The notes below the pieces were generated by a model. That model was not told the DNA's origin. It searched no databases and saw only the letters and a list, made by a program, of their open reading frames with translations. Made by a program: the position numbers and the translations under genes. Shown one piece after another: positions 52,817 to 61,541 of a stretch of DNA of 64,000 nt. Within the stretch, counting starts at the first letter, position 1; each line of letters begins with the position of its first letter. Source of the stretch: Fannyhessea vaginae DSM 15829 (GTDB taxonomy: Bacteria > Actinomycetota > Coriobacteriia > Coriobacteriales > Atopobiaceae); assembly GCF_000159235.2 (NCBI RefSeq), contig NZ_ACGK02000001.1, forward strand, positions 124,001 through 188,000, read 5' to 3'.

Positions 52817-53948
52817 TCATATTCACCACCTGTGCGCGATCAAGTATGTCTTTTGTAAAATATGAGAGATTCGTAGTTGTAATTATAGTCTGAATACCTT
52901 GTTGGATAAATTCCATAATCGCTAAACGCCGTGTTTCATCAAGCTCACTCATAACATCGTCTAACAGTAAAATAGGATTTTGTCCAGTTAACTCCTTAAT
53001 AAATAAAACCTCTGCTAGTTTCCACGCTAACACAATACTTCTTTGTTGACCTTGCGACGCGTACGTACGTGCAGGGATACCATTGATATAAAATTCAATA
53101 TCATCTCTTTGTGGACCTATAAGTGTTACCTGCCTGCGTAATTCTTCTTGCTCCTTTTGACTAAAGGCATCTAAATATGACTGTACAAGATCTTCTTTAC
53201 TAAGAGAAGATAAGCTTTGTGGTGTATACATATAAGGCTCTTCTACCTTATGTTCTAAATCTTTTATCAAAGGTATTGAGCTTTTGTACTTAATTTCAAG
53301 TTGCTCGGCAGGAGAAATTGTATGATATACCTCGCAAGCTTTACTATAAAGGTGATTAATGAGTTTAAGGCGAGCAGCAACTACACTTGCAGATCCATGG
53401 GCCAACGATACGCTCCATGCGTGTAATATATCTGAATCACTCAAAGGCAATTTAAGTATGTTATTTCTTTGCTCAAGAGCGCGAGAAAATGTTTTAATGA
53501 GCTTTCTATAACCTTTATGAGCAAGTATGCCGAATCCATCTATTTCACTTCTGCGATAACGAGCTGTCTGTTTAACAAACAATAAGTCATCTGGAGAAAA
53601 AAGTACCGAAGGCATAACAGAACAAAGCGTTGACACAGAACACTTTTTATCGTTTTTGAGGTAAGTTTTAGAGTGAGTTGATATATTACATGCTAATTCA
53701 ACACTATGCAGCTCATCTTCATAAACTGCACAAAGGCGAGCTGCATTTTCGTTATGGTAAATCATCTGGGTAAGCAAAGGCTTCCTAAATGATGTACCTG
53801 TAGTAATCATTTGTACAGCTTCGATGGTATTTGTCTTACCAACAGCATTGCTACCGTGTAAAACAGTGGTTTTATCACCTAAACTTATACGAAGATGTTG
53901 AAAATTTCTCCAGTTTGTGCAGGTAAGCTCATGCAATACAAAGCTCAT
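52800..53948 (-). CDS. recF: Recombination and repair protein RecF
   Basis: This 382-residue SMC-like ATPase acts with RecOR at gapped DNA. It has the Walker A LHGSNAVGKTNTIEAV, the signature RTYASQGQQRSIVLAWKL, Walker B NPILLLDDVMSELD and the D-loop. It has normal length and starts at ATG 53948, 16 bases from the dnaN stop. It forms an operon with dnaN and the DUF721 gene. Confidence 0.97.
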   Translation of the reverse strand: MSFVLHELTCTNWRNFQHLRISLGDKTTVLHGSNAVGKTNTIEAVQMITTGTSFRKPLLTQMIYHNENAARLCAVYEDELHSVELACNISTHSKTYLKNDKKCSVSTLCSVMPSVLFSPDDLLFVKQTARYRRSEIDGFGILAHKGYRKLIKTFSRALEQRNNILKLPLSDSDILHAWSVSLAHGSASVVAARLKLINHLYSKACEVYHTISPAEQLEIKYKSSIPLIKDLEHKVEEPYMYTPQSLSSLSKEDLVQSYLDAFSQKEQEELRRQVTLIGPQRDDIEFYINGIPARTYASQGQQRSIVLAWKLAEVLFIKELTGQNPILLLDDVMSELDETRRLAIMEFIQQGIQTIITTTNLSYFTKDILDRAQVVNMNEKQS

Positions 53949-53963
53949 ACTAACTCAAAACTA

Positions 53964-55073
53964 CTAATTGGTACGAAGCGGTATCAACAAACATTGATAG
54001 TTCATTGTTCCAAATGACTTAATGACAATAGGTTGAAAACTGTCAACTATCTCAAAAGTCATTTCGTCGGCATGGGTTGTAGAGCGACAACACTCAAGAA
54101 TAAACTGATAGTTCATTGAAAACGAGATAGGATTGCCTTCGATAGTTGCACTAAACTCTTCTTTTGAAGCACCAAACTCAGAAGAATCTGCTTTAAGTGT
54201 TATGAGTTGATTTTGAGGATCTACATCAAAGATAACGCCAAGATTTTTATTCGTGGTAACCAATGCAACACGCTTAATTGCCTGCGTAAGTTGCTCGGGG
54301 TTAACAGTGAGCTTGGTATTGCAGGTAGTAGGGAAAAGATTTTTATAATTGGGGAACATACCTTCAATTTTTAAGCTTACATACGTTGTGTTTTCAAAGC
54401 TAAAAATAACTTGATTATCAGTCAAACCTATTTGCAAACGAGGTGTAATGGTTGGTAAATTGAGGAGCTCGTGGAAACAAACGGCAGGGATAATTGCGGT
54501 AAACTCAGAATCAATAGACGCGGTTTCTGTGTTTGTATCAATAATAACCAAGCGATGAGAATCTGTTGCATACATAGTAAGCTTATTTTCTTGTGCAACA
54601 AGAGTAATACCACCCAAAATAGGATTGGATATATCCTCTTTTGTTACACGATATACGCGTTCTACCATATCGTTAAGCAAATCACTTGGCAATTCAATAC
54701 TTTGTGAAGGCGTAATGTCTGGAAATTCGGGAAAATCAGCGGCATCAAGGGTAGAAAGCTCATAGGTAGATTTGAGACACGTTAAAATTGCCTGAGTTGG
54801 TGTTGTTTCCATGGTAATAGGTGCGTCAGGTAGGTTCTTGACCAACTTTGATAAAAATAAGCCAGGAACAACGGTTTGACCTTCTTCTTCTACAGCCGCT
54901 TCGAGCTTGTGACGTATTGACACTTTAAGATCACACGTTTGTAAGGTTAGTGTTGATCCTTGCGCTTGAATATAAATACCACCCAAAACAGGAAGCGTAG
55001 CCTGAGAGGCAACTCCACGTAAAACTATGGTAATCGCCTGATTAAATTCCTTTTGACTTACAGAGAATTTCAT
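53964..55073 (-). CDS. dnaN: DNA polymerase III beta clamp
   Basis: This 369-residue sliding clamp has three repeated domains (about 1-120, 125-245 and 246-369). Recognised segments include the opening MKFSVSQKEFNQAI, ILTCLKSTYELSTLDAADFPEFP, ATDSHRLVI and the C-terminal YQCLLIPLR. The ATG at 55073 follows AAAGGAAGC. A 268-base AT-rich spacer separates it from dnaA, with no gene and no canonical DnaA box. Confidence 0.98.
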   Translation of the reverse strand: MKFSVSQKEFNQAITIVLRGVASQATLPVLGGIYIQAQGSTLTLQTCDLKVSIRHKLEAAVEEEGQTVVPGLFLSKLVKNLPDAPITMETTPTQAILTCLKSTYELSTLDAADFPEFPDITPSQSIELPSDLLNDMVERVYRVTKEDISNPILGGITLVAQENKLTMYATDSHRLVIIDTNTETASIDSEFTAIIPAVCFHELLNLPTITPRLQIGLTDNQVIFSFENTTYVSLKIEGMFPNYKNLFPTTCNTKLTVNPEQLTQAIKRVALVTTNKNLGVIFDVDPQNQLITLKADSSEFGASKEEFSATIEGNPISFSMNYQFILECCRSTTHADEMTFEIVDSFQPIVIKSFGTMNYQCLLIPLRTN

Positions 55074-55341
55074 ATGCTTCCTTTCAATTAAAAGTATCTA
55101 CATCTCATTATATAAATAATAATAAATATCTAAATACTTTATTACTAATAAGTAGTGTTCATATGTTAATAACTTGTCATATATGCAGTTGATCCCTACT
55201 ATTTTACTAACCAAATCTTTTATAAGTTCTCATCACTTTTAACACAAAAATTCAATCATCTCCGTTTATACAGGTATTTGAAGCTGTTTATATACAACAA
55301 TCAACACGTATCAACAAAATTGTAAACATACGCTGGTAAAT

Positions 55342-57045
55342 CTACTCTTTTGTTAAGATGTCTTTTAATTTTTGCAGTTGATCATAGAATACCCTGTCTT
55401 TTTTCTTTTTCTCGATAATTGCAATACTGTGTTTTATAGTTGCATGTGTGCGGTTGCCAAACTTTTGACCTATGTCAGCTAATGTAATATCGGTGAGCTC
55501 GCGTGCTAACCAAATACAGATATGGCGTGGTTCAGTAAGCTCTTTATTTCTATGATCACCTACTAAGTCGTTATGAGAAATGTGATAGGTATCCTCTATA
55601 CATTTTTGAATTTCCTCAATAGTAGGGATATGTTGACGAGGTTTCCATTTGGTAGCTGCTATCTGTGCGATATCGTTATTAGAAAAAATTCTTCCCTCTT
55701 TTTTCCTTTTACCTGCATTAATTAAGCATGTTTGAACAAAGCCTTCAATGACTCTAATATTGCTTCCTGCAATTTTTGCCATATACATTCGCTGTTCTTC
55801 GGTGATTGTTCCAAAATCGATAAGTAGATGTTCTACCTCAGCATCGTGACGAATGTATTTATAAAAGTTGTTAATAAGATTAAGTTTTAGCTCATAATTT
55901 GGTACCTGAATGCTGATAGTTATACCAGAATCCATACGACTCGTTTCGCGTTCGTCAAACTTACTTTCACCTAATTGAAGCTCTTGAGGCGATCGATCAG
56001 CCGCACATACAATTTGTTTTCCATTAGAAATAAGCGAATTAAATGTATCAAAGAAAAACTTGATGGTACCTGCTGCTGTTCGCATATTTTGGATATCATC
56101 AATAATAAGCACATCAATATTTTTATAACTACGAGCTAAAGCATTTCTTTCGAGTGGTGACTTTTGCCATGCCAGTGTATATTCCTCAATAAACTCTGTT
56201 GCTGTTTTGTAAGCGCAGGTGCGCGTAGGATCGTTTTTTATAATATAGTTTTGTATTGCACGCAAGAGGTGAGTTTTTCCCAGCCCACTTTTACCATAGA
56301 TAAAAAGCGGATTATATGATTGATTGCATGATCCACATGCCACTTGATTTGCCGCTTGATATGCTAACTGGTTTTCCTCGCCCTGAACAAAACGGTCAAA
56401 TGTGAGTTTAGAATCAATTTCGCTTTGTACAGTGTTTTCTACTTGTCCTGTTTCAAATGAAATGATTTTATGATCGCGATTAAGACGTTCCATATGAGAG
56501 GTTTTCATTTGATCAAAATACTGATCGATGAGCACATTATCTTGGCTTTCAAGTTTGTCTAACTCATCCTTAGTAATTTGAGTTTGCACGTTAATTAGTT
56601 TATCGCTTGCCTCATTTGCGTTCTGTACCGTGGGTTCATCAGTCTTTACTTGATGGGATGGCTGTGTGGTAGCTGATTCTTGACTTGTTTGAACTACATA
56701 TGTTTGGTTGTTCACATGAGCTGTGTTGCTTTCATTTAATACGTCATTGTTAAAAGGTTTGAATAGAATTTGCAGCGAAATTGGTTCAAATGCCGCTTCT
56801 TCCATTTTTGCGACAATTGCGTCTTTATGTGTTGTTAATTTTTTGTATGCAAAATTTAAGGATGTACTGATGGTGAGAACGTTATGAGTAAAGCTCACAA
56901 GAGTGCATTTTTCTAACATCGCTATAACCGAAGGAATATAACCGTCCTCACGAAAGAGATTGATAACGTCTTGCCATAAACTGTATGCATCGGACATATC
57001 ATGCTCTGTTGTCTGTATGTCTGATGTGGTAATCTCTTTGCTCAT
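55342..57045 (-). CDS. dnaA: Replication initiator DnaA
   Basis: This 567-residue initiator shows domain I (about 20-105), a variable domain II (about 110-195), the AAA+ domain with Walker A GKSGLGKTHLL, Walker B VLIIDDIQ and sensor motifs, and domain IV (about 475-567, DLVGDHRNKELTEPRHICIWLA). The DnaA signature is altered: where the family has FGGRDHTTV, this protein has FGNRTHATI (529-537), so R532-T533-H534-A535-T536. In E. coli the corresponding Asp and Thr help read the DnaA box. The first ATG at 57045 follows AGGAGTATCG. Confidence 0.97.
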   Translation of the reverse strand: MSKEITTSDIQTTEHDMSDAYSLWQDVINLFREDGYIPSVIAMLEKCTLVSFTHNVLTISTSLNFAYKKLTTHKDAIVAKMEEAAFEPISLQILFKPFNNDVLNESNTAHVNNQTYVVQTSQESATTQPSHQVKTDEPTVQNANEASDKLINVQTQITKDELDKLESQDNVLIDQYFDQMKTSHMERLNRDHKIISFETGQVENTVQSEIDSKLTFDRFVQGEENQLAYQAANQVACGSCNQSYNPLFIYGKSGLGKTHLLRAIQNYIIKNDPTRTCAYKTATEFIEEYTLAWQKSPLERNALARSYKNIDVLIIDDIQNMRTAAGTIKFFFDTFNSLISNGKQIVCAADRSPQELQLGESKFDERETSRMDSGITISIQVPNYELKLNLINNFYKYIRHDAEVEHLLIDFGTITEEQRMYMAKIAGSNIRVIEGFVQTCLINAGKRKKEGRIFSNNDIAQIAATKWKPRQHIPTIEEIQKCIEDTYHISHNDLVGDHRNKELTEPRHICIWLARELTDITLADIGQKFGNRTHATIKHSIAIIEKKKKDRVFYDQLQKLKDILTKE

Positions 57046-57261
57046 CGATACTCCTGAATTATAAATAATGTCTTACTAAGGTAGTTTCCTCAATAATGTT
57101 GAAAACTGGTTCTAGTATATGATGAAAACTCATAAAATACAAAAATTGTTGAAAACTCCTGCGACACATACCTAGGAAGTAAGACGTATCAATATAAGAT
57201 ACGAGATGTATCGCTATAGAATAATTCCAAGGTAATCCATATAAATATCTACCACGAAAAA
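57046..57261. other. Spacer upstream of dnaA, candidate oriC part
   Basis: No gene is present. The spacer holds TGTTGAAAA at 57097-57105 and 57147-57155, and a one-mismatch copy at 57120-57128, in 59 bases. It also has GTATCAATAT (57186-57195), shared with the nrdF operator, and related GATAC/GTATC half-sites at 57198-57202 and 57208-57212. It should contain the dnaA promoter. Confidence 0.5.
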
Positions 57262-58419
57262 CTATTGTTGTAGATGAGAGTTTATATACGCATATCCAAG
57301 TTTGGTTATGACTCTTTTTTGTTCCTTAGGATTTTTATGGAGTATACCCATATCTTCTAATGCTTTAAGCTCACGCGACCACGTTGGCTGTGACAAGCCA
57401 TAAAGTTTTGTTAATTCAGTTGGTCCTACATATCCATAGGTTTGAGCACATCTTAATACTTGCTCCTGCCGCGCTGTTAGTGGCAATGTGCTAAGAGGAG
57501 ATGTGGCTTGCGGTTGTTGTATCTGCATGGGATATGACGCCTGGGCTTGCTGCTGTAGATAGTCTTGTAGCGGTGTCTGCTGATATTCTTGTGGCGGTGT
57601 CTGCTGAGATGTTTGCTGATACAGAGGGGCATAACGTGTAGGTGTTTGTTTGGTGCTGTATGGCGTATAGACATTAACAGGATAGTTGGTATTAGCTTGA
57701 TATGCTCTGTTAAAAGCATCTGGCTCGTTTACTTCGTAGTTCTGTACCGAATCCATCGGTTGATGAGTTGTATACCCTTGCACACTAGGGTGTGTATTAA
57801 CTGTTGGCGTTTTATCATACGTTTTACGTGAGTATTGTGTATCGCTTTGCGCACATAAAGTGACGATAGTTCCACCATTAATGTTATCTTCAACATCTAA
57901 AAATCCGTGTGTACTTTTCATATACTCACGAACATAAGGAAGTCCCGATCCAACACCGCGGATATAGCGTTTCATCTCGGTTGTTGCAGATGTGGTACCA
58001 AAATCAAGCGCTTTGTCTTTTTCTTTAATTCCAGGCCCTTGATCTGCAAATCGTATAGTCATACCTTTATCTAAAATACTAATTGATGGCTCGATAAAAT
58101 ACGCATGAATAAAATTTTCAACAATTTCTCTAATGACCATAAAAGGTATAGTACCACCTTGTTCGGAGGCAAGTTTGGTCACTTGTTGAGTTATTTCTTC
58201 CAAATAGTCGCGTACATTACAAGGTTCAATTACTACCACGCGCGGTGCAGCGTTTGTAGCATCAAAAACTGCAATTCTAGCTGCGTAATGAGGTAATAAA
58301 ACATCATTTTTAGAGGTAGAATCTGACACTGTTTTGTCTTTACTATCTAGTTTGTCTTGACTATCTAATTCCTTTTCACCTTCATGATCCTCTACGAAAG
58401 GATAAAACGCATGTGCCAT
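57262..58419 (-). CDS. GHKL ATPase with C-terminal winged helix, origin-linked
   Basis: This 385-residue protein between dnaA and rpmH is of unknown role. It has an acidic N-terminus (about 10-40), a histidine-kinase-type ATPase fold (N-box IREIVENFIHAY 96-107, FADQGPGI 124-131, RGVGSGLPYVREYM 154-167, NGGTIVTL), a long Gln/Pro/Tyr-rich linker (about 190-315) and a C-terminal winged helix (TARQEQVLRCAQTYGYVGP, then LSQPTWSRELKALEDMGIL). It has no phosphoacceptor histidine domain or membrane segment, unlike a kinase. I chose ATG at 58419 (MAHAFYPF), with AAGAGGTGAG upstream. It may sense nucleotide and bind DNA near the origin (inference). Confidence 0.85.
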   Translation of the reverse strand: MAHAFYPFVEDHEGEKELDSQDKLDSKDKTVSDSTSKNDVLLPHYAARIAVFDATNAAPRVVVIEPCNVRDYLEEITQQVTKLASEQGGTIPFMVIREIVENFIHAYFIEPSISILDKGMTIRFADQGPGIKEKDKALDFGTTSATTEMKRYIRGVGSGLPYVREYMKSTHGFLDVEDNINGGTIVTLCAQSDTQYSRKTYDKTPTVNTHPSVQGYTTHQPMDSVQNYEVNEPDAFNRAYQANTNYPVNVYTPYSTKQTPTRYAPLYQQTSQQTPPQEYQQTPLQDYLQQQAQASYPMQIQQPQATSPLSTLPLTARQEQVLRCAQTYGYVGPTELTKLYGLSQPTWSRELKALEDMGILHKNPKEQKRVITKLGYAYINSHLQQ

Positions 58420-58896
58420 ATTCTCACCTCTTTTACTATACATAGATTTTATTGAGTGCTGCAAACTTATATATTACGACATATATCTTCTTTTTCATCA
58501 TTCAATCTAAGTTTCTTTCATAATAAATGCATTCTCTTTCATAAATGAAAAGTATTGAAAATAAGTTTTCAACAATTGTTAAAAAGATGTAGATAACTTT
58601 ATAAACATGTCTAAAAAAGAATGAATAAAACTGTGAAAACTTTTATAAAATAGCAGGTAATATATAGTAATTGCGACAAAACTTTCAAACATCTATCATA
58701 GATTTTCTTAAACAATGAAAAGTTATGAAAACAAAAAGAGAAAATTTTCTAAAAGCTAAAAACGTTTCTAAACACGGTGAATTTAAGGTGTTCATGTATA
58801 AATATTGACATACACCTGCATAAACTCCTATACTTTTTTAGCTTATTACAAACAGGCATCGTATACCGTATATAAAACTAGTATAAAGGGGTTTTT
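58420..58896. other. Strongly AT-rich origin spacer upstream of rpmH
   Basis: No gene is supported in about 475 bases. It is very A+T-rich, with A and T runs (suggestive of an unwinding region), and contains TTTTCAACA at 58566-58574 and a near copy TATTGAAAA at 58553-58561. Together with the dnaA spacer it is the best candidate for oriC. No canonical TTATCCACA was found here. Confidence 0.55.
58805..58834 (+). promoter_or_regulatory. rpmH promoter
   Basis: TTGACA (58805-58810) and TATACT (58829-58834) are separated by 18 bases. They lie about 60 bases upstream of rpmH, and the match to the primary-sigma consensus is strong. Confidence 0.75.
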
Positions 58897-59037
58897 ATGA
58901 AACGTACGTATCAACCTAATAAGTCTAAACGTGTTAAGACTCACGGCTTCCGTGCTCGTATGGCTACCAAAGCAGGTAGACTCGTCCTTGCTCGCCGTCG
59001 TGCTAAGGGTCGCAAAAGACTTACCGTAAGTCTGTAA
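58897..59037 (+). CDS. rpmH: 50S ribosomal protein L34
   Basis: This 46-residue L34 begins [20 protein letters not shown] and is rich in Lys/Arg throughout, with the conserved [14 protein letters not shown] and RLTVSL parts. The length is typical. The ATG follows AAAGGGG. It is followed by rnpA in the standard order, 29 bases on. Confidence 0.98.
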   Translation: MKRTYQPNKSKRVKTHGFRARMATKAGRLVLARRRAKGRKRLTVSL

Positions 59038-59066
59038 TAACGTAGATAGTTTATAAGGAGAGGGGT

Positions 59067-59384
59067 ATGCAAACCATAAAGTCAAAACAAGACTTTGCTA
59101 TGGTTTTTAAAAACGGGAAAAGATTATTTCATCCTGCTGTGAGGATAGTTTTTATTCCGTCTACGCAAACAACCCGCGTTGCGTATTGCGCACCTAAGAA
59201 AATAGGATGTGCACCTCTTAGGAACAGATGTAAAAGGCTTCTAAGAGCAGCTGTTCGCGACATACCTTATGTTCCACAAAATTTTGATGTGATTATGTTT
59301 GCTACACACAAAACAAAAGCGTACTCCTCTTGTGAACTAAGTAAGATTGTAAATAAACTCCTACATTCCATAACGACAACATAG
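59067..59384 (+). CDS. rnpA: Ribonuclease P protein component
   Basis: This 105-residue RnpA binds the RNase P RNA to mature tRNA 5' ends. It has the conserved RNRCKRLLR block (helix with the RNR signature) and a basic N-terminal part. It starts at an ATG after AAGGAGAGG, 29 bases from the rpmH stop, and is likely cotranscribed with it. Confidence 0.96.
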   Translation: MQTIKSKQDFAMVFKNGKRLFHPAVRIVFIPSTQTTRVAYCAPKKIGCAPLRNRCKRLLRAAVRDIPYVPQNFDVIMFATHKTKAYSSCELSKIVNKLLHSITTT

Positions 59385-59439
59385 GTGTTACAGATCATAA
59401 ACTGTAAGGTACTTAAACGTTTATCTTAAGAGCTATAAA

Positions 59440-59664
59440 ATGAAATTAGGCAAAACAGAAAACGTCTTTATTACGCTTATCAGAGGATATCAAAAGTGTA
59501 TATCCCCTCTTATGCGTCCTTCATGTATTTATAGCCCTACCTGTTCTGAATATGCATGTGAAGCACTTAGAAGGTATGGATGGTTAAAAGGAAGTTATTT
59601 AGCTCTTCGCCGTATTTTACGTTGTCATCCCTTTCATAAGGGAGGATTTGATCCAGTGCCCTAA
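59440..59664 (+). CDS. yidD: Membrane protein insertion efficiency factor YidD
   Basis: This is a 74-residue YidD. It has [11 protein letters not shown], the [14 protein letters not shown] motif with its conserved cysteines, and [24 protein letters not shown]. It assists YidC-mediated insertion and lies between rnpA and yidC, the standard place. Confidence 0.97.
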   Translation: MKLGKTENVFITLIRGYQKCISPLMRPSCIYSPTCSEYACEALRRYGWLKGSYLALRRILRCHPFHKGGFDPVP

Positions 59665-59681
59665 ACAGTTACGGAGGACGT

Positions 59682-60440
59682 ATGTGGGATTGGTTTATAG
59701 GAATATTAACTCAAATTCTTGAGCTTTTACAGTCGCTGTGCGGCGATTGGGGCTTAGCAGTTATTATATTAACCTTGATTATACGTGTGTTGTTGATACC
59801 ACTTATGACCAAATCAACCGAATCTTCTGCCCAAATGCAGGTTCTACAACCAAAAATGCAAGAGATCAAAGATAAATATGCTGATGATCCCGCGCGTATG
59901 AATGAAGAGATGCAAAAATTTTATTCCGAGCATAAATTTAATATGCTTGGTGGGTGTTTGCCAACACTTTTGCAAATGCCGATCTTTTTTGGTTTATTTA
60001 CCGTTGCAAGTAAGATTCCTCAAGATGCTTCGTTCTTTAATATACTTCCTTCTATTTCATTGTCACCTCAAACAGTTTTTGAACAGCAAGGATTGTCGGG
60101 TGCGGCAATTTACATTCTTTTGGTTATTACCTTTGGCGTTATGACATTTATTCCAATGGTTATTACTTCTTCTGCATCGTCATCTCAACAACGTTCGCAA
60201 ACGATAACCATGGGCGCTGTGATGAGTGTCTTTATGCTTTGGTTTGGATGGACTGTTCCAACTGCAGTTTTGCTGTATTACAACACTTCATCGGTTTGGC
60301 AAATTATTCAGCAAAAACTTGTAACCGATAGGGTTATGGCACGTGTTAAAAAAGAAACCGAAGAAAAAATGAAAAATCAGAGCGTGCAACCAGATGTTGT
60401 GAGAAAAGAAAAGAAAAATCGTCCTCATAAAAAGGGATAA
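59682..60440 (+). CDS. yidC: Membrane protein insertase YidC
   Basis: This 252-residue insertase of the short, Gram-positive type has about five transmembrane segments. The first is followed by IIRVLLIPL, with the conserved Arg of the insertase groove, and then a charged hairpin (KMQEIKDKYADDPARMNEEM). No large periplasmic domain or lipobox is present. The basic tail ends in KKNRPHKKG. It starts 17 bases after yidD, after ACGGAGGACG. Confidence 0.96.
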   Translation: MWDWFIGILTQILELLQSLCGDWGLAVIILTLIIRVLLIPLMTKSTESSAQMQVLQPKMQEIKDKYADDPARMNEEMQKFYSEHKFNMLGGCLPTLLQMPIFFGLFTVASKIPQDASFFNILPSISLSPQTVFEQQGLSGAAIYILLVITFGVMTFIPMVITSSASSSQQRSQTITMGAVMSVFMLWFGWTVPTAVLLYYNTSSVWQIIQQKLVTDRVMARVKKETEEKMKNQSVQPDVVRKEKKNRPHKKG

Positions 60441-60470
60441 CCATTAATATCACTAAGGAGAGTTTATTTT

Positions 60471-61298
60471 ATGAGTACCGAGTCGCAATTTATGCCAGAT
60501 AGCTTTGATTCACTGGATGAGTCTGATTCTCAGGTGAATCGTAGTGATTCTATGTTTAAAGATACTAAAGCTTCACTTGATGCGTTTTTAGCTCAACAAC
60601 GTGCGGATGGTTTCTTTTCTGAAATTACTTCAACATCAGACCAAGAATATAAACCTTCCAAAGAAGATAAAAAACCTGTACAACGTGAATTTTCCTCAAG
60701 CGCCTCTAAAGATCAACACATTAAGGATGAACATATTGAAACCGAATATGTTCCAAGTGATAACCCCGTTATCAATGCAATTCATGATCATATGGTTGCT
60801 CGTGAGGCTTTGTCTGAAGAGGAAAAAGACTTTATTGCTTCTATTGTTGTAACACATCTTAAATCTATTCTGGGATTTTTTGGTGAAACAAGTGTTTCTA
60901 TAGATGAATATGAAAGCGAAACAAACTCTCTTATTTTTGATATTTCTGGTGGCGATTTAGCTGTCCTTATAGGACGTCATGGCTTTACCCTAGAGGCACT
61001 GCAAACCATTATTAATGCATTTGTAAGTAACGAACTGCATTTTTATTATCCAGTTACTATAGATGTTGAAGAATATAAGGTTCGCAGGAAAAAGAAAGTT
61101 GAAGCTATTGCCTTAGCAGCAGCTGCTCGTGCACGTAATCGTCACGGAAAAGTAAGTTTGGCACCCATGAGTCCTGCTGAACGTAGATTAGTTCATATTG
61201 CACTTCTTGGGGATTCTTCCGTGGCAACACATTCCGAGGGTGTTGAGCCTCATCGTAGAGTTGTTGTTACCTATGTAAGAAAAAATAGACAACGCTAA
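60471..61298 (+). CDS. jag: Jag-family RNA-binding protein (KH-R3H)
   Basis: This 275-residue protein has an acidic N-terminus of about 100 residues without the usual Jag-N fold. A KH domain (about 140-200, ISGGDLAVLIGRHGFTLEALQTI) and an R3H domain (about 210-270, with AAARARNRHGKVSLAPMSPAERRLVHIAL and HRRVVV) follow. Jag/KhpB binds RNA and affects cell division and envelope growth in streptococci. The start at 60471 follows AAGGAG. It lies next to yidC in the standard order. Confidence 0.94.
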   Translation: MSTESQFMPDSFDSLDESDSQVNRSDSMFKDTKASLDAFLAQQRADGFFSEITSTSDQEYKPSKEDKKPVQREFSSSASKDQHIKDEHIETEYVPSDNPVINAIHDHMVAREALSEEEKDFIASIVVTHLKSILGFFGETSVSIDEYESETNSLIFDISGGDLAVLIGRHGFTLEALQTIINAFVSNELHFYYPVTIDVEEYKVRRKKKVEAIALAAAARARNRHGKVSLAPMSPAERRLVHIALLGDSSVATHSEGVEPHRRVVVTYVRKNRQR

Positions 61299-61322
61299 TC
61301 CTTTATTGTAAATATTTTGCAA

Positions 61323-61354
61323 AAGCTGCAGCTATGTGAGTTGCAGCTTTTTTA
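61323..61354 (+). terminator. Terminator of the rpmH-jag operon
   Basis: AAGCTGCA and TGCAGCTT pair, followed by TTTTTATTA, 25 bases after the jag stop. Confidence 0.88.
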
Positions 61355-61541
61355 TTAGGTCAAACTATGTTTCTTTATTACAGACTTGAGGTTGCTTGTG
61401 ATGAATAGTTGACGCTAACGTACAATAGGATTTGTTTAATAGGTATGAAAACTGCCTGAGTTTTGTATTTCATAAAATTAAAGATACGTGATAATGGTTC
61501 ATACGATTGTTTTCGTTTGTTGCTAAAGAGAAATGATATAT

